From positions 124,001-188,000 of the forward strand of contig NZ_PYAS01000005.1 in NCBI RefSeq assembly GCF_003014695.1: a DNA stretch of 64,000 nucleotides, written 5' to 3'. The notes beneath the pieces are model-generated. The model saw nothing but the letters and a program-made list of their open reading frames with translations, did no database searches and was not told where the DNA came from. Positions 18,159-30,767 of this stretch are shown in pieces. This stretch comes from Dyadobacter jiangsuensis. GTDB taxonomy: Bacteria > Bacteroidota > Bacteroidia > Cytophagales > Spirosomataceae. The position numbers and the translations under genes were made by a program. Each line of letters begins with the position of its first letter. The stretch's first letter is position 1.

Positions 18159-18373
18159 GGTGATTAAGAGTTTGGCAAAAGTTACAAAAAAAACGGCAAG
18201 GAAGCCAAACTTCTAATTCGCGAAGTGCCTGACTGATAGCGATATAGCCGCGTCTACATTTCGCCTCAACGATACATGAAATCAATTTATATACCGGTGT
18301 AAACCAGGAAGTTTTACATAAATAGTATAATTTGGTGACTTAGATTTATATCAGTTGCCTCCTTCCCCTCAGT

Positions 18374-21235
18374 ATGCGTTTTCTCTATCTTGCCTTAGTT
18401 CTGTTTCTTTCATTATCTGCGGTTGTTGCCCAGCAAAACCCTACATCGTGTGGCACCAGCGACCAAGCTTTACCCAAAGAGATTCTCGATAAAATGGCCA
18501 TCTTACCGGCTATCCTGCAACAGCAGAAGGCTCGCACAGGCGCAGGTGAAATGAACCTCTGCCGGATAGGCGTTGAAATCGATTACCAGACCTATATCAA
18601 GTTTGAGAAGGATACGAACCTTATTTACCGCCAAATCCACGAAGACATTCAAAAGGCTTCGCAGATTTATGAAAGGGAGATCAACACGCGGATGGTCGTT
18701 ACCAGTATCCGCATTTTCAAAAATCAGGACACCGACCCATTCGGCAGCACGTATGATATTTTTCACCTGCTGGGCATTCTCGAAACCATGGCTCCCGTAA
18801 ATCAGGATTTTGACAAGCGGGTGTATCTTTTTACAAAAAATGTGTTCGGCGCCGGAGGGGTTGCAAACCTGGGCGGGAAGTACAGTGTGTCACCATTGGG
18901 CAATCCTCTGGTAATTATGCATGAATTCGGGCACAATTTTGCATCGCCTCATACCCACAACTGCAATTGGCCCGGCGGCCCTATCGACTTTTGTACAAAT
19001 GCGGAAGGCGATTGCTACGATAAAGCACTTGAAGCGCTTCACGACCGGTCGGGAACGCTCATGAGTTACTGCACAAGGCAGTCGACTTTCCATCCGCTGT
19101 CCCAGGCCATTATGCGGGACCACGCCGACCAGCTGTTTTCGAAGATCCGCAGTACTCCCGCAACGCCCGCATTAACCACTAATACGCAGGTTTCGCCAGG
19201 GGATTTTCTTTTCTGGCGAGCGTCACCGACCGCACTTTCCTACGAAGTCACCTACGCCGCAAACGCCGAGTTTTCCAACGCAAAGACCGTTTCTGTGCCA
19301 TTCAATGGCTTTCAAATCACGGGAGTTGGTTCAGCTAACACTTTGTTTGTCAAAATAAGGGCAGTCAACACTTTCGGTGCATCATCGTGGTCGCAGCCGG
19401 TTACTGTCAGGACAGGTTCGGATAAGCTTCCGCCTCCTGAAATCAACATGCAGGCAACGCCGCCTATTTTTCAAATGGGTACCGTGGTGAAATTGTCGTA
19501 TGCCACCGTTCCTGGTGCAACGAGTTATGAGATAGAGATTGGCAATCCGGTGGACGCTTCATTCGAAAACCCGTACATTAAGATTGTTTCAAACACTTCG
19601 GAAGCACAATACACGGCAAACCTGCCCAGTATGCTCAAATGGAGAGTACGGGCGGTTAATGGGCAAGGGCAAAGCAAATGGTCTGAGCCCGGCTTCTTTT
19701 CCATCAACCCTTCCCAAGCGTTCCCATTATCCATTCCCTTTTACCAAAATGCTCCAAGGACTTTCCCGTTTTCGTATAATGCGCCGACTTCGCGTGTAAA
19801 GGTAAAAGTGAGCGTCGCCGACAATCGTGATTTCAGCAATGCCGTCTTTATGAAGGAATATAGCCACGTTGGGCCAGTAACGGACGTTGTTTCAAATCTT
19901 CCAGCCAATACCAATCTGTTTTTCAGGCTGGAAGAATGGAACGAGGACGATACCTATTATCCCAAAGCGAAGACCAAAGATTACATATTTTCATTCTCCA
20001 CAACTGACATTTCGCTTCCTGCCGGCCTATCATTCCTCTCGCCATTGGGCCCGGATGTATTCAACCATGCCTATCCGAAGATTGCTCTAACATCCAAGAA
20101 TGTGTGGCTGGCATCCCCGACCAAGGGCTTTGTAAGGCTCAATCAGAAGGATCTCACTTATCAGGTTTTTAACAGGACCAATACCAACGGGCTTCTTGGC
20201 TATATGGATTTGCCGGCCCCATTTCAAGTGGATGACAGTCTGAACATCGAGTTTATGGGTTTTCGAGCCGTCGGCAGCTTCATCAGAGCCAAATTTCGCG
20301 ATGACAAGCCATCGAATCTCACGCCGCTGAGTCCCCTTAATTTCACTCGAGGTGTCTCCGGGTATAATCCGTCTCATCGGCTCTATTGGAGCAATTCAGC
20401 AGTTTACAAGGAAAGCAACAACAACCTGGCCCTATTGAAATCCTATCCCGAAGACTGGTTTATCAGGAAAGTGATCGTAATGGCGAGCAAAGTGTGGATT
20501 CTTGCGGCCAACTACAAGCGACAGGGGGAGATCACCGTGATCGACCTGGTTTCTGGTTCAGAAATAGAACGTATCAACTCCTCGACACATCCCGAGCTAC
20601 TACCCGGTATGGATTCGTTTGCACTTAGCCCCGATGGGAAAATCATGGCCCTGCAATACGACGCCAACGCGATGGGAAATCGCGTAGCATTGTGGGATAA
20701 ACAAAAATGGACTGTGCTGGACGGGCGGGGCCCGCTGGTATCAAGCGGTGCCATCAAATCGATCACCAGTTCTCCGTCCGGTGAGTTCTACACATTGGTA
20801 TCGGGTCTGCAAACCCGAATTTTGAAATACAACGGATCGAAATGGGAGAAAACGGGCGAAGATATTCCTCTTACAGAGTTCGCCACCAGTATGGAAGTCG
20901 ATGGAAGCGACAATATCTGGCTCACAGGTTCATACGGGCTTGCTAAATTGGCACAGATCCTCCCGGAGCCTATTACGGGCATTACTGAGCCATCGTTGCC
21001 CAAGGTGAGCGTGTACCCCAATCCGAGTTCAGATAGAATTTTCATCCAATATGCCGGGCAAAATAGCAACCCTGCTACTTACCACATATCAGACGTCCGG
21101 GGTAATATCCTGATATCGAAGCCAATCCGCGAACAGCTGACGGAATGGGATATCAGCAAATTGAACGTGGGAATGTATGTATTGTGGACCGTCCACAATG
21201 GTCATAAACGGTCCTGGAAAATCGTGAAGGATTGA
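18374..21235 (+). CDS. Secreted zinc metalloprotease with fibronectin-like domains and T9SS tail
   Basis: The 953-residue protein has a signal peptide (ending LSLSAVVA-Q). Its protease domain (about 60-260) shows the metzincin motif H183-E-F-G-H187-N-F-A-S-P-H193 and a Met-turn (SGTLMSYC, M230), as in reprolysin-like (M12B) enzymes. Two fibronectin-type regions follow (about 265-450), then a WD or propeller-like region without motif, and a C-terminal T9SS sorting domain (VSVYPNPSSDRIFIQY...GMYVLWTVHNGHKRSWKIVKD). It should be carried across the outer membrane and digest extracellular protein. The stop abuts the stop of the converging DUF3467 gene with no spacer. Confidence 0.9.
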   Translation: MRFLYLALVLFLSLSAVVAQQNPTSCGTSDQALPKEILDKMAILPAILQQQKARTGAGEMNLCRIGVEIDYQTYIKFEKDTNLIYRQIHEDIQKASQIYEREINTRMVVTSIRIFKNQDTDPFGSTYDIFHLLGILETMAPVNQDFDKRVYLFTKNVFGAGGVANLGGKYSVSPLGNPLVIMHEFGHNFASPHTHNCNWPGGPIDFCTNAEGDCYDKALEALHDRSGTLMSYCTRQSTFHPLSQAIMRDHADQLFSKIRSTPATPALTTNTQVSPGDFLFWRASPTALSYEVTYAANAEFSNAKTVSVPFNGFQITGVGSANTLFVKIRAVNTFGASSWSQPVTVRTGSDKLPPPEINMQATPPIFQMGTVVKLSYATVPGATSYEIEIGNPVDASFENPYIKIVSNTSEAQYTANLPSMLKWRVRAVNGQGQSKWSEPGFFSINPSQAFPLSIPFYQNAPRTFPFSYNAPTSRVKVKVSVADNRDFSNAVFMKEYSHVGPVTDVVSNLPANTNLFFRLEEWNEDDTYYPKAKTKDYIFSFSTTDISLPAGLSFLSPLGPDVFNHAYPKIALTSKNVWLASPTKGFVRLNQKDLTYQVFNRTNTNGLLGYMDLPAPFQVDDSLNIEFMGFRAVGSFIRAKFRDDKPSNLTPLSPLNFTRGVSGYNPSHRLYWSNSAVYKESNNNLALLKSYPEDWFIRKVIVMASKVWILAANYKRQGEITVIDLVSGSEIERINSSTHPELLPGMDSFALSPDGKIMALQYDANAMGNRVALWDKQKWTVLDGRGPLVSSGAIKSITSSPSGEFYTLVSGLQTRILKYNGSKWEKTGEDIPLTEFATSMEVDGSDNIWLTGSYGLAKLAQILPEPITGITEPSLPKVSVYPNPSSDRIFIQYAGQNSNPATYHISDVRGNILISKPIREQLTEWDISKLNVGMYVLWTVHNGHKRSWKIVKD

Positions 21236-21565
21236 TTACGCTTCGCCTCCGGGTCCGCCGAAACTGATCGGGAAATTGAAAGTCGGCTCGCTGTCCTGTG
21301 AATTCTGAATGGGGCCGTACTGGTCTTCGTACTTCTGGATATTGTCGCGCAATGCGGCTACGAGGCGTTTTGCGTGCTCGGGCGTTACGATAATGCGGGC
21401 TTTCACCTTCGCACGCGGGACGCCGGGCATCAGGCGGATGAAGTCAAGAATAAATTCGCTGTTGGAATGGGCTATCATCGCCAGGTTGGAATAGACACCT
21501 TCTGCCATTTCCTCTGACAGTTCAACATTAATTTGTTGTTCGTTCTCCTTGTTTTCTTCTTTCAT
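21236..21565 (-). CDS. DUF3467 family protein
   Basis: The 109-residue protein matches DUF3467: INVELSEEMAEGVYSNLAMI, then NSEFILDFIRLMPG and ARIIVTPEHAKRLVAALRDNI. The family is widespread, often near rpoC in Bacteroidota, and has no known biochemical role. It lies 170 bases beyond rpoC with a terminator between, so it probably has its own promoter. The acidic N-terminus (KEENKENEQQ) is probably disordered. Confidence 0.88.
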   Translation of the reverse strand: MKEENKENEQQINVELSEEMAEGVYSNLAMIAHSNSEFILDFIRLMPGVPRAKVKARIIVTPEHAKRLVAALRDNIQKYEDQYGPIQNSQDSEPTFNFPISFGGPGGEA

Positions 21566-21676
21566 TGCTGGTTTTAAATAGCTGTGCTATTGAATTTGAT
21601 GGGGAAATTACTAAAAATACCCTGCTTGGAAAAGTCCGGCCTGGAAGGCCCGACTTGGGAAGCCTCGCATGGAAAG

Positions 21677-21713
21677 CAAAGAGCCGGTCCCGCTAATGCA
21701 GGCCGGCTCTTTG
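21677..21713 (-). terminator. Terminator of the rpoBC transcript
   Basis: Perfect 11-base stem CAAAGAGCCGG (21677-21687) with CCGGCTCTTTG (21703-21713), starting about 20 bases after the rpoC stop. Confidence 0.85.
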
Positions 21714-21733
21714 TTTACTCATATTCAGCTGGA

Positions 21734-24700
21734 TTACGCCAACTCTTTTTTCTTGCGTGATTGTCTCTCGCGAGAATCAGACAGCGCATCGTATTCTTCT
21801 TTCGATCCAACGATCAGGTTTTCGTATACGCGCATACCTGTACCGGCCGGGATCAGGTGACCTACGATCACGTTCTCCTTCAAGCCTTTCAGTTCATCGC
21901 GTTTTCCACGAACAGCTGCTTCGCTCAATACTTTCGTTGTTTCCTGGAATGAAGCCGCGGAAACAAAGCTTTCAGTACCCAAAGAAGCTTGTGTAATACC
22001 CATCAACGTTGGTCTTGCAACCGCAGCCTGTGCATCACGGGCTGTAACCAGTTTCAGGTCACGACGTTTCAAGCTCGAATTCTCATCGCGCAGACGGCGT
22101 ACTGAAATGATCATACCCGGTTTCAGCGTTTCGGAGCTACCAGAGTCTTCAACCACTTTCATATCCAGGATCTTGTCGTTTTCCTCGCGGAATACCACGC
22201 GGTCGACAGCCTGCATTTCGAGGAAGTTGGTATCACCAGCGTCCAGGATATCCACTTTCTGCATCATTTGGCGTACGATACACTCGATGTGCTTATCGTT
22301 GATCTTCACACCTTGCAGACGGTATACTTCCTGAATCTCGTTCACCAGGTACTCCTGAACCGCGGTTGGTCCTTTGATAGAAAGGATATCCGCAGGGGTA
22401 ATAGCACCGTCGGAAAGCGGGTCACCGGCTCTTACGAAGTCACCATCCTGAACGAGGATGTGTTTCGAAAGAGGTACCATGTAACGGCGTTGTGTTCCGT
22501 CTTTCGATTCGATATGGATTTCACGGTTACCGCGTTTTACGCCACCGTAAGATACCACACCGTCGATTTCAGAAACCGTTGCAGGGTTAGACGGGTTACG
22601 TGCTTCGAACAATTCGGTCACACGTGGCAGACCTCCCGTGATATCGCGTGTTTTACCAACAACACGTGGGATTTTCGCCAGCGGCTGACCAGCCTTGATT
22701 GCTGCACCTGCTTTCACCACCAGACGAGCTCCAACAGGAAGGTTGTAACCTTTTTCAGTCTGATCTTTCAACAAGGTAGACTTTCCTTTCACCACGATAG
22801 CCGGGTTTTTGGTTTTGTCACGTGTTTCAATGATCACCGACTCCTGGAAGCCTGTTTGTTCGTCAAATTCTTCACGGAATGTGATACCTTCTTCGATAGC
22901 GTCGAAAGATACCGTTCCTGTGAATTCAGAAAGGATTACCGCGTGGTAAGGGTCCCAGGTACAAAGTTCCTGTCCTTTGAATACGGTATCGCCTTCTTTC
23001 ACTTGCAAATGCGCACCGTAAGGTACGTTGTTCGAGATCAGCAGTTGTTTCGTTTCAGGGTGTACGATTTTCACCTCACCTGAACGACCCATTACTACGG
23101 TTACTTCGTCGCCTTCTGAATTAACAGATTGTACCAAACGAAGGTCTTCGAACTGGATCAAACCATCGAATTTCGCTTTGATGTTGGCTTCAACAGAGAT
23201 GTTGGAAGCCGTACCACCCACGTGGAATGTACGGAGTGTCAGCTGTGTACCCGGCTCACCGATGGACTGGGAAGCGATTACACCAACCGCCTCGCCGATG
23301 TTCACCATCTGGGCAGACGCCAAGCTACGTCCGTAGCACTTCGCGCAAACACCGTCACGGGTTTCGCAAGTCAGTACCGAACGGATTTCGATCGTTTCAA
23401 TGCTGGTTTCATCAATGTAAGCAGCAATTTCCTCGGTGATTTCCTGTCCTGATGTAAGGATCAATTCGTTAGTCAACGGATCGAACACATCGTGAACGCT
23501 CACACGACCAAGGATACGCTCCGACAATGGTTCTACGATATCCTCATTGTCTTTCAATGCCGAGATCGCGATACCACGGAGCGAGCCGCAGTCTTCTTCT
23601 ACTACTACCACGTCTTGTGCAACGTCGTGCAAACGACGGGTCAGGTAACCCGCATCCGCAGTTTTCAAAGCGGTATCCGCAAGACCTTTACGCGCACCGT
23701 GGGTAGAGATAAAGTATTCCAAAACGTCGAGACCTTCTTTAAAGTTAGAAAGAATCGGGTTTTCGATGATTTCACCCGCACCGCCAGCGATGTTCTTCTG
23801 AGGTTTGGCCATCAAACCCCTCATACCACCCAACTGACGGATCTGCTCGCGAGAACCGCGGGCTCCGGAGTGCATCATCATATAGATTGAGTTGAATCCG
23901 CCTTTGTCTGTTTCCAGCTGCTTCATCAACGTTTCTGTAATGCGTGAGTTAACGCGCGTCCAGATATCGATCACCTGGTTGTAACGTTCGTTCTCGGTGA
24001 TAAGACCCATCAGGTAGTTGTTCCAGACGTTTTCAACATCGCCTTTCGCCTGCTCGATGAGTTTCTCTTTTTCACTTGGAACCATTACGTCGTCCAATCC
24101 CATCGACAAACCGCCTTTGAAGGCCATTTGGAAACCAAGTTCTTTGATTTCGTCCAGGAATTGAGCCGTACGGGCCACACCAGCCTGTTTGAATACCAAA
24201 CCAATGATCTGCTGAAGTTTTTTCTTAGTCAACAATTCGTTGATATAACCTACTTCCTCAGGAACAGCCTGGTTGAACAGGAGACGACCTGCAACGGTGT
24301 CGATCAGCTTAATTTCAAATGTACCGTCCTCGTTACGAACGCGAACGCGGCATTTGATATTTGCATGTTTCGACAATTTGCCTTCGTTGATCGCGATGAT
24401 AACCTCATCCGGACCGTAGAAGATTTTGCCTTCACCCTGAATAGGATATTGCTCGGTGCTTACGCGACCTTTTGTCACATAATACAGACCCAAAACCATG
24501 TCCTGAGATGGTACCGTAATCGGCGCCCCGTTGGCAGGGTTCAAGATGTTATGCGAAGAAAGCATCAGCATCGAAGCTTCCAATACGGCTTCTTGGCCCA
24601 GTGGTACGTGTACCGCCATCTGGTCACCGTCAAAGTCGGCGTTGAATGCCGTACACACCAATGGGTGAAGCTGGATCGCCTTACCTTCGATCAGTTTAGG

Positions 24701-26056
24701 CTGGAATGCCTGGATACCCAAACGGTGAAGTGTCGGAGCACGGTTAAGCAATACCGGGTGACCTTTCAGCACGTTTTCGAGAATATCCCAGATCACAGGA
24801 TCCTTGCGGTCTACGATCTTCTTCGCTGATTTCACCGTTTTAACAATACCCCGCTCGATGAGCTTACGGATAATGAACGGCTTGAAAAGCTCGGCAGCCA
24901 TATCTTTCGGCAGACCGCATTCGTGCAACTTCAATTCAGGACCTACCACGATAACCGAACGACCAGAGTAGTCGACACGCTTACCGAGCAAGTTCTGACG
25001 GAAACGGCCTTGCTTACCTTTCAGCATGTCAGAAAGTGATTTCAAAGCACGGTTACCTTCTGAACGTACCGCATTCACTTTACGGCTGTTGTCGAAAAGG
25101 GAGTCAACCGCTTCCTGCAACATCCGTTTTTCGTTACGCAAGATCACCTCAGGTGCCTTGATCTCGATGAGGCGTTTCAGACGGTTGTTACGGATGATTA
25201 CACGACGGTAAAGGTCGTTCAAATCCGAAGTCGCGAAACGACCGCCATCCAGAGGAACCAATGGACGCAATTCTGGTGGAATAACCGGTACCATTTTGAT
25301 CACCATCCATTCAGGGCGGTTTTCGATACGGGTATTCGCATCACGGAATGCTTCTACCACTTTCAAGCGCTTCAAAGCTTCCGCTTTACGTTGCTGAGAA
25401 GTGTCGGTAGCAGCCTGGTGACGGAGTTCGTAAGAAAGTTCGTCGAGCTTAATGCGGCTCAACAGCATTTCCAATGCATCGGCACCCATTTTCGCGATGA
25501 ATTTGTTGGGATCCGTGTCAGGAAGCAACTGGTTCTCACGCGGGAGCTTGTCGATGATATCGAGGTATTCATCTTCGGTCAGGAAGTCGAGGTAGCCAAC
25601 GCCGTCCTCTTCTTTGATACCTGGCTGAACTACCGCGTACCGTTCGTAGTAAATGATCTGGTCGAGTTTCTTGGTAGAAAGTCCCAGCAGGTAACCGATT
25701 TTGTTCGGCAAGCTGCGGAAGTACCAGATATGTGCAACAGGAACCACCAATTCAATGTGACCCATGCGCTCGCGGCGAACCTTTTTCTCGGTTACCTCTA
25801 CACCGCAACGGTCGCAGATGATTCCTTTATAACGAATGCGCTTGTATTTCCCGCAGTGACATTCCCAGTCTTTTACAGGACCGAAAATGCGCTCGCAGAA
25901 CAGACCGCCCATCTCCGGCTTGTAGGTCCGGTAGTTGATGGTTTCAGGCTGGGTTACTTCACCGAAGGAGCTTTCCAGGATGGACTCCGGTGACGCCAGA
26001 CTGATAGTCATTCTGGAAAAGTCGCTGTTTAATTTTTTATTCTTTTTGAAAGACAT
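21734..26056 (-). CDS. rpoC: DNA-directed RNA polymerase subunit beta'
   Basis: The 1440-residue protein is the full RNA polymerase beta' chain. It shows the N-terminal zinc finger ([20 protein letters not shown]), the active-site motif [12 protein letters not shown] that holds Mg2+, the bridge and trigger regions ([18 protein letters not shown]) and the second zinc site ([13 protein letters not shown]). It catalyses transcription together with RpoB. It follows rpoB after 89 bases and is the last gene of the ribosomal protein and polymerase series. Confidence 0.99.
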   Translation of the reverse strand: MSFKKNKKLNSDFSRMTISLASPESILESSFGEVTQPETINYRTYKPEMGGLFCERIFGPVKDWECHCGKYKRIRYKGIICDRCGVEVTEKKVRRERMGHIELVVPVAHIWYFRSLPNKIGYLLGLSTKKLDQIIYYERYAVVQPGIKEEDGVGYLDFLTEDEYLDIIDKLPRENQLLPDTDPNKFIAKMGADALEMLLSRIKLDELSYELRHQAATDTSQQRKAEALKRLKVVEAFRDANTRIENRPEWMVIKMVPVIPPELRPLVPLDGGRFATSDLNDLYRRVIIRNNRLKRLIEIKAPEVILRNEKRMLQEAVDSLFDNSRKVNAVRSEGNRALKSLSDMLKGKQGRFRQNLLGKRVDYSGRSVIVVGPELKLHECGLPKDMAAELFKPFIIRKLIERGIVKTVKSAKKIVDRKDPVIWDILENVLKGHPVLLNRAPTLHRLGIQAFQPKLIEGKAIQLHPLVCTAFNADFDGDQMAVHVPLGQEAVLEASMLMLSSHNILNPANGAPITVPSQDMVLGLYYVTKGRVSTEQYPIQGEGKIFYGPDEVIIAINEGKLSKHANIKCRVRVRNEDGTFEIKLIDTVAGRLLFNQAVPEEVGYINELLTKKKLQQIIGLVFKQAGVARTAQFLDEIKELGFQMAFKGGLSMGLDDVMVPSEKEKLIEQAKGDVENVWNNYLMGLITENERYNQVIDIWTRVNSRITETLMKQLETDKGGFNSIYMMMHSGARGSREQIRQLGGMRGLMAKPQKNIAGGAGEIIENPILSNFKEGLDVLEYFISTHGARKGLADTALKTADAGYLTRRLHDVAQDVVVVEEDCGSLRGIAISALKDNEDIVEPLSERILGRVSVHDVFDPLTNELILTSGQEITEEIAAYIDETSIETIEIRSVLTCETRDGVCAKCYGRSLASAQMVNIGEAVGVIASQSIGEPGTQLTLRTFHVGGTASNISVEANIKAKFDGLIQFEDLRLVQSVNSEGDEVTVVMGRSGEVKIVHPETKQLLISNNVPYGAHLQVKEGDTVFKGQELCTWDPYHAVILSEFTGTVSFDAIEEGITFREEFDEQTGFQESVIIETRDKTKNPAIVVKGKSTLLKDQTEKGYNLPVGARLVVKAGAAIKAGQPLAKIPRVVGKTRDITGGLPRVTELFEARNPSNPATVSEIDGVVSYGGVKRGNREIHIESKDGTQRRYMVPLSKHILVQDGDFVRAGDPLSDGAITPADILSIKGPTAVQEYLVNEIQEVYRLQGVKINDKHIECIVRQMMQKVDILDAGDTNFLEMQAVDRVVFREENDKILDMKVVEDSGSSETLKPGMIISVRRLRDENSSLKRRDLKLVTARDAQAAVARPTLMGITQASLGTESFVSAASFQETTKVLSEAAVRGKRDELKGLKENVIVGHLIPAGTGMRVYENLIVGSKEEYDALSDSRERQSRKKKELA

Positions 26057-26105
26057 AATAAAGAGTCGTTTGTCTGTTAGTCGAAACTAATTCAATTGCT
26101 TTTTT

Positions 26106-26135
26106 TAAGCAGCGCACTTTTCAATGCGCCGCTTA
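26106..26135 (-). other. Hairpin between rpoB and rpoC
   Basis: The stem TAAGC-A-GCGCA (26106-26116) pairs with TGCGC-C-GCTTA (26125-26135) with one mismatch and an 8-base loop. It has no U-run on the minus strand, so it is more likely an RNA-processing or stability element than a terminator. Confidence 0.4.
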
Positions 26136-26145
26136 CGACTAGAAA

Positions 26146-29100
26146 TTAGTCCAGTGTAATCTCCAATGCTAGTCCGCGAAGCTCGTGAACAAGTACGTTG
26201 AATGACTCTGGGATATTTGGTTTCGGAAGGTTTTCACCTTTCACGATCGCTTCGTACGCTTTGGCACGGCCTACCACGTCATCAGATTTCACCGTAAGGA
26301 TCTCCTGAAGAATGTGCGATGCACCGAACGCTTCAAGCGCCCACACTTCCATTTCACCGAAACGCTGTCCACCGAACTGCGCTTTACCACCCAATGGTTG
26401 CTGGGTAATGAGCGAGTATGGCCCGATAGAACGCGCGTGCATTTTATCGTCAACCAAGTGGCCCAGTTTCATCATGTACATCAGACCGACAGTTACCGGC
26501 TGGTCGAACTGCTCACCAGTGAGACCATTGTACAGATAAGTACGTCCCCAATCCGGCAGACCTGCTTCTTTCAGCTCAGCAGCAACTTCCGCTTCGGTAG
26601 CACCGTCAAAAATCGGTGTTGCGTAGCGGCGGCCGAGTTTCAGACCAGCCCATGCAAGGATGGTTTCGTAAATCTGACCGATGTTCATACGTGATGGTAC
26701 CCCAAGTGGGTTCAACACGATGTTTACCGGAGTTCCGTCTTCAAGGAATGGCATATCTTCGTCACGAACGATACGGGCAACAACCCCTTTATTACCGTGG
26801 CGACCTGCCATTTTATCACCTACTTTCAGTTTACGTTTCTTAGCGATGTAAACTTTCGCGAGTTTCACGATACCAGCAGGTAGTTCATCACCAACTTCCA
26901 ATGCGAAACGATCGCGTTTGAAGCGGCCCATTACTTCGCTACGGGCATTCAGGTAGTTTTTCAACACCAGTGAAACCTGACGGTTTACGTCGCCGTCTTC
27001 GCTCCATGAGTCTGTCAATACGTCTCCGATGAGGTTAACCTCTTCGGGAACTGCGTACTGGCTTTCGTCACGGTACGGGTTGTTGGCAGGGAACAGGTTC
27101 TCGGAGATGTTTCTCACGTTGAACTTCATTCCTTTGCTGATCAGTTCGTCACCGAATTTGTGCTTCACGCCTGAGCTGGTTTTGCCATCTGTCAACGTAA
27201 CCAACTTGTCGATCACACGACCGCGTAATGCAGTCAGGTCACGGCTGTATTTTTTCATCAACAGACGAAGCTCGTCTTTATGTTTTGCACGCTCTTCTTT
27301 GGTTGGGCGGGAGAACAGTTTGGTATCGATTACCACACCTTTCATCGATGGCGGTGCTTTTTTGGAAGCATCCTTCACATCACCAGCCTTATCACCGAAG
27401 ATCGCACGAAGGAGTTTTTCTTCTGGGGTAGGATCAGATTCTCCTTTTGGAGTGATCTTACCGATCAGGATATCACCTTCTTTTACTTCTGTACCTACTT
27501 GTACGATACCGTTTTCGTCGAGGTTCTTCACAGTTTCCTCGCTTACGTTAGGGATCTCAGCAGTAAGCTCTTCTTCTCCGCGTTTGGTATCACGCACTTC
27601 GAGTTCGAATTCTTCGATGTGTATCGAAGTAAAGATATCGTCGCGTACTACTTTCTCGGAGATTACGATCGCATCCTCGAAGTTGTATCCCTGCCAAGGC
27701 ATGAATGCAACCAAAAGGTTACGGCCCAATGCAAGCTCACCGCCCTCGGTACCATATCCCTGGCAAAGCGGTTCGCCTTTTTTCACTTTCTGGCCTTTCA
27801 ACACCATTGGTTGAAGGTTCAAACAAGTGTCCTGGTTGGTACGACGGAATTTAACGAGGTCGTAAGAAACGCTGTCGTCGATGAAGCTCACGAGGCGATC
27901 TTCGTCCGTACGGTCATATTTCACGACGATCTTCTTCGCATCTACGAATTCGATTTCGCCGTCGCCTTCTGCTACTACCAATGCACGGGAGTCCATGGCC
28001 ACGCGGCGTTCCAGACCGGTTCCTACGATAGGAGCCTGCGGACGCAACAGAGGCACACCCTGGCGCTGCATGTTAGATCCCATCAAGGCACGGTTAGCAT
28101 CATCGTGTTCCAGGAATGGAATCAACGAAGCCGCTACCGATACGATCTGGTTCGCAGCAACGTCCATATAGGATGCTTGCGAAGGGTCCACCATCGGGAA
28201 GTCACCTTCGAAACGTGTTTTGATTTTGTCAACGGTGAAGTTTCCTTCCGTATCGACAGAGGCATTCGCCTGCGCGATGTATTTGGAATCTTCTTCTTCC
28301 GCCGTCATATAGATCAGCTCATTGGTCAGCTTACCTGCGCTATCGATCACCCGGTAAGGGGTTTCGATGAAGCCCATGCCGTTCACTTTCGCGAAAACGC
28401 AAAGTGACGAGATCAGACCGATGTTCGGACCTTCCGGCGTTTCGATTGTACACAGACGCCCGTAGTGCGTGTAGTGAACGTCACGAACCTCGAAACCTGC
28501 TCTTTCACGGGAAAGACCACCTGGCCCGAGTGCCGACATACGACGTTTGTGCGTAATCTCAGCCAATGGGTTTGTTTGGTCCATGAACTGAGAAAGCTGG
28601 TTGGTACCGAAGAACGAGTTGATTACCGATGACAATGTTCTTGCATTGATCAGGTCAACAGGTTTGAAATCTTCGTTGTCACGTACGTTCATACGCTCCT
28701 TGATGGTACGCGCCATACGTGCAAGACCTACGCCGAACTGTGCGTAAAGCTGCTCGCCCACGGTACGTACACGACGGTTTGACAAGTGGTCGATATCATC
28801 GACTACCGCTTTCGCATTGATCAGACCGATGAGGTATTTCACGATGGAAACGATATCGCCGGTTGTCAACACGCGAACGTCGAGGCTGGTATCCGATCCC
28901 AATTTCTTGTTGATACGGTAACGGCCTACATCACCCAGGTCGTAACGCTTATCCGAGAAGAACAAGCTCTGGATCACGTCACGCGCAGTTTGCTCATCAG
29001 GAGCTTCTGCATTACGCAGCTGACGGTAAATTTGCTCAACAGCTTCCTTGTCGGAATTTGAGCTATCTTTTTGAAGCGTATTATAAATGATGTTATAATC

Positions 29101-30012
29101 CGCTACGTTCATGTCCTCTTTGTGCATGATGATCGACTTCTGACCTGATTCCAGGATCACATCGATATCATCCGCAGAAATAGTAGAGTCACGTTCCAGC
29201 AACACTTCGTTACGCTGGATAGAAACTACCTCGCCGGTATCCTCATCCACGAAGTCCTCAGTCCATGTACGGAGAACCCTTGCCGCCAACCGGCGTCCTA
29301 CTGCCTTTTTCAGGTTAGCAGGTGTTGCGCTGATTTCTTCTGAAAGGCCGAACAGGTCGAGGATGTCTTTATCAGATCCGAAACCGATCGCTCTCAAAAG
29401 GGTAGTTACCGGGAACTTCTTCTTACGGTCGATGTACGCGTACATCACGTTGTTCACGTCCGTAGAGAATTCGATCCAGGAACCTTTGAATGGAATAATC
29501 CGCGCAGAATATAGTTTGGAGCCATTGGTGTGCTTGCTCATCGAGAAGAACACGCCTGGTGAACGGTGAAGCTGAGATACGATTACGCGCTCAGCACCAT
29601 TGATCACGAACGAACCACGTTCGGTCATGTAAGGAATGTTTCCAAGGAATACTTCCTGCTCAATGGTTTCAAATTCTTCATGATCGGCGTCGTTACAGAT
29701 CAGACGCAGTTTCGCCTTCAAAGGCACTGCGTAAGTCAGACCGCGATCGATGGATTCGTCGACAGAATACTTCGGTGGTTCAAGGAGGTAATCGATGAAC
29801 TCGAGAACGAAGTTCTCACGAGAGTCGGCGATGGGGAAGTTTTCAGCGAAAACTTTGTAAAGTCCTTCTCCGGAACGGTCTTCAACCGATGTATCCAGAC
29901 TAAAGAAATCACGGAACGATTGTACCTGGATTCCCAAAAGATCGGGATAATCGATAATCTGATTAATCCGCGAGAAGTTCTTTCTTGGTGTTTTTGGATT
30001 AATAGTAGCCAA
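26146..30012 (-). CDS. rpoB: DNA-directed RNA polymerase subunit beta
   Basis: The 1288-residue protein is complete. The rifampicin region is visible ([33 protein letters not shown] split by normal residues), with the wild-type-looking sequence for a sensitive enzyme, as are [10 protein letters not shown] and the C-terminal clamp ([18 protein letters not shown]). It forms the catalytic core with RpoC. A 281-base gap with possible attenuation signals separates it from rplL. Confidence 0.99.
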   Translation of the reverse strand: MATINPKTPRKNFSRINQIIDYPDLLGIQVQSFRDFFSLDTSVEDRSGEGLYKVFAENFPIADSRENFVLEFIDYLLEPPKYSVDESIDRGLTYAVPLKAKLRLICNDADHEEFETIEQEVFLGNIPYMTERGSFVINGAERVIVSQLHRSPGVFFSMSKHTNGSKLYSARIIPFKGSWIEFSTDVNNVMYAYIDRKKKFPVTTLLRAIGFGSDKDILDLFGLSEEISATPANLKKAVGRRLAARVLRTWTEDFVDEDTGEVVSIQRNEVLLERDSTISADDIDVILESGQKSIIMHKEDMNVADYNIIYNTLQKDSSNSDKEAVEQIYRQLRNAEAPDEQTARDVIQSLFFSDKRYDLGDVGRYRINKKLGSDTSLDVRVLTTGDIVSIVKYLIGLINAKAVVDDIDHLSNRRVRTVGEQLYAQFGVGLARMARTIKERMNVRDNEDFKPVDLINARTLSSVINSFFGTNQLSQFMDQTNPLAEITHKRRMSALGPGGLSRERAGFEVRDVHYTHYGRLCTIETPEGPNIGLISSLCVFAKVNGMGFIETPYRVIDSAGKLTNELIYMTAEEEDSKYIAQANASVDTEGNFTVDKIKTRFEGDFPMVDPSQASYMDVAANQIVSVAASLIPFLEHDDANRALMGSNMQRQGVPLLRPQAPIVGTGLERRVAMDSRALVVAEGDGEIEFVDAKKIVVKYDRTDEDRLVSFIDDSVSYDLVKFRRTNQDTCLNLQPMVLKGQKVKKGEPLCQGYGTEGGELALGRNLLVAFMPWQGYNFEDAIVISEKVVRDDIFTSIHIEEFELEVRDTKRGEEELTAEIPNVSEETVKNLDENGIVQVGTEVKEGDILIGKITPKGESDPTPEEKLLRAIFGDKAGDVKDASKKAPPSMKGVVIDTKLFSRPTKEERAKHKDELRLLMKKYSRDLTALRGRVIDKLVTLTDGKTSSGVKHKFGDELISKGMKFNVRNISENLFPANNPYRDESQYAVPEEVNLIGDVLTDSWSEDGDVNRQVSLVLKNYLNARSEVMGRFKRDRFALEVGDELPAGIVKLAKVYIAKKRKLKVGDKMAGRHGNKGVVARIVRDEDMPFLEDGTPVNIVLNPLGVPSRMNIGQIYETILAWAGLKLGRRYATPIFDGATEAEVAAELKEAGLPDWGRTYLYNGLTGEQFDQPVTVGLMYMMKLGHLVDDKMHARSIGPYSLITQQPLGGKAQFGGQRFGEMEVWALEAFGASHILQEILTVKSDDVVGRAKAYEAIVKGENLPKPNIPESFNVLVHELRGLALEITLD

Positions 30013-30293
30013 GGCTATTTGTGATTTGGGTTAGCAGAAAAACTAATTAGTTTTAACCTAATCTATTGCCTCGTAGAAGAGTAAAGTTGACGCCCCTGTT
30101 CTTCTTTCCTACGAGTAAAGAAGTGTTTCGGGCAAATCAGCTTGGGGAGATTAATGCGGGGCGATCTCGTCGCCACCTCTAACCAGAACGATAAAAAAGT
30201 GCTTTTCGTTTGGTTGGTATAGAAAACAGGAAAAGACCTGACGGTTGTCAGGCCTATTCCCTAAGAATTTATCTTCTAATGCTGTGGAGCAAA
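30013..30293 (-). promoter_or_regulatory. rplL-rpoB spacer with candidate attenuator and processing hairpin
   Basis: Read leftward after rplL, the spacer first holds a small hairpin (30237-30242 with 30247-30252, CCTGAC / GTCAGG, loop of four) followed by TCTTTTCC, like a weak terminator. Further on, CTCGTAG (30070-30076) pairs with CTACGAG (30109-30115). In E. coli the same spacer holds an attenuator and an RNase III site, so a similar arrangement is plausible here. No ORF is present. Confidence 0.5.
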
Positions 30294-30677
30294 TTACTTC
30301 ACTTCAACTTCTGCACCAGCTTCTTCAAGTTGCTTTTTCAGAGCGTCAGCTTCGTCTTTAGCAACACCTTCTTTTACAGGTTTTGGAGCGCCGTCAACGA
30401 GTTCTTTCGCTTCTTTCAGGCCAAGACCAGTCAGGTCTTTAACCAACTTCACAACAGCAAGTTTACCTGCGCCAGCTGATTTCAAGATTACATCGAAAGA
30501 TGTTTTTTCTTCAACTGCAGGAGCATCGCTACCACCACCAGCAGGACCTGCTACTACTACTGCACCAGCTGCTGCTGGCTCAATGCCGTACTCGTCTTTA
30601 AGAATTGTAGCCAATTCGTTCACTTCTTTAACCGTAAGGTTAACAAGCTGTTCTGCGAAAGCTTTCAAATCTGCCAT
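30294..30677 (-). CDS. rplL: 50S ribosomal protein L7/L12
   Basis: The 127-residue acidic protein has the L7/L12 layout: an N-terminal dimer domain ([23 protein letters not shown]), an alanine and glycine-rich hinge (about 35-55) and the C-terminal factor-binding domain ([26 protein letters not shown]). It forms the ribosome stalk that recruits translation GTPases. It lies 90 bases after rplJ. Confidence 0.98.
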   Translation of the reverse strand: MADLKAFAEQLVNLTVKEVNELATILKDEYGIEPAAAGAVVVAGPAGGGSDAPAVEEKTSFDVILKSAGAGKLAVVKLVKDLTGLGLKEAKELVDGAPKPVKEGVAKDEADALKKQLEEAGAEVEVK

Positions 30678-30767
30678 TTTTATTTTGATTTTTTTGATTA
30701 TACAATAAGATGATTTAAAAAAGCTCCATTTAATATTAACCCGGAGAGCTAGACCTGGTTACTCAAA

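Noticed and set aside
22268..23083. Long plus-strand frame (271 codons) inside rpoC
   Set aside because: It is antisense to a conserved part of rpoC and has no recognisable domain; such frames come from the codon bias of the real gene.
27280..28407. Plus-strand frame of 375 codons inside rpoB
   Set aside because: Fully antisense to rpoB, no signal or motif, and composition of a shadow frame.
30070..30115. Riboswitch in the rplL-rpoB spacer
   Set aside because: Only one short stem is visible, with no conserved core of a known riboswitch class.
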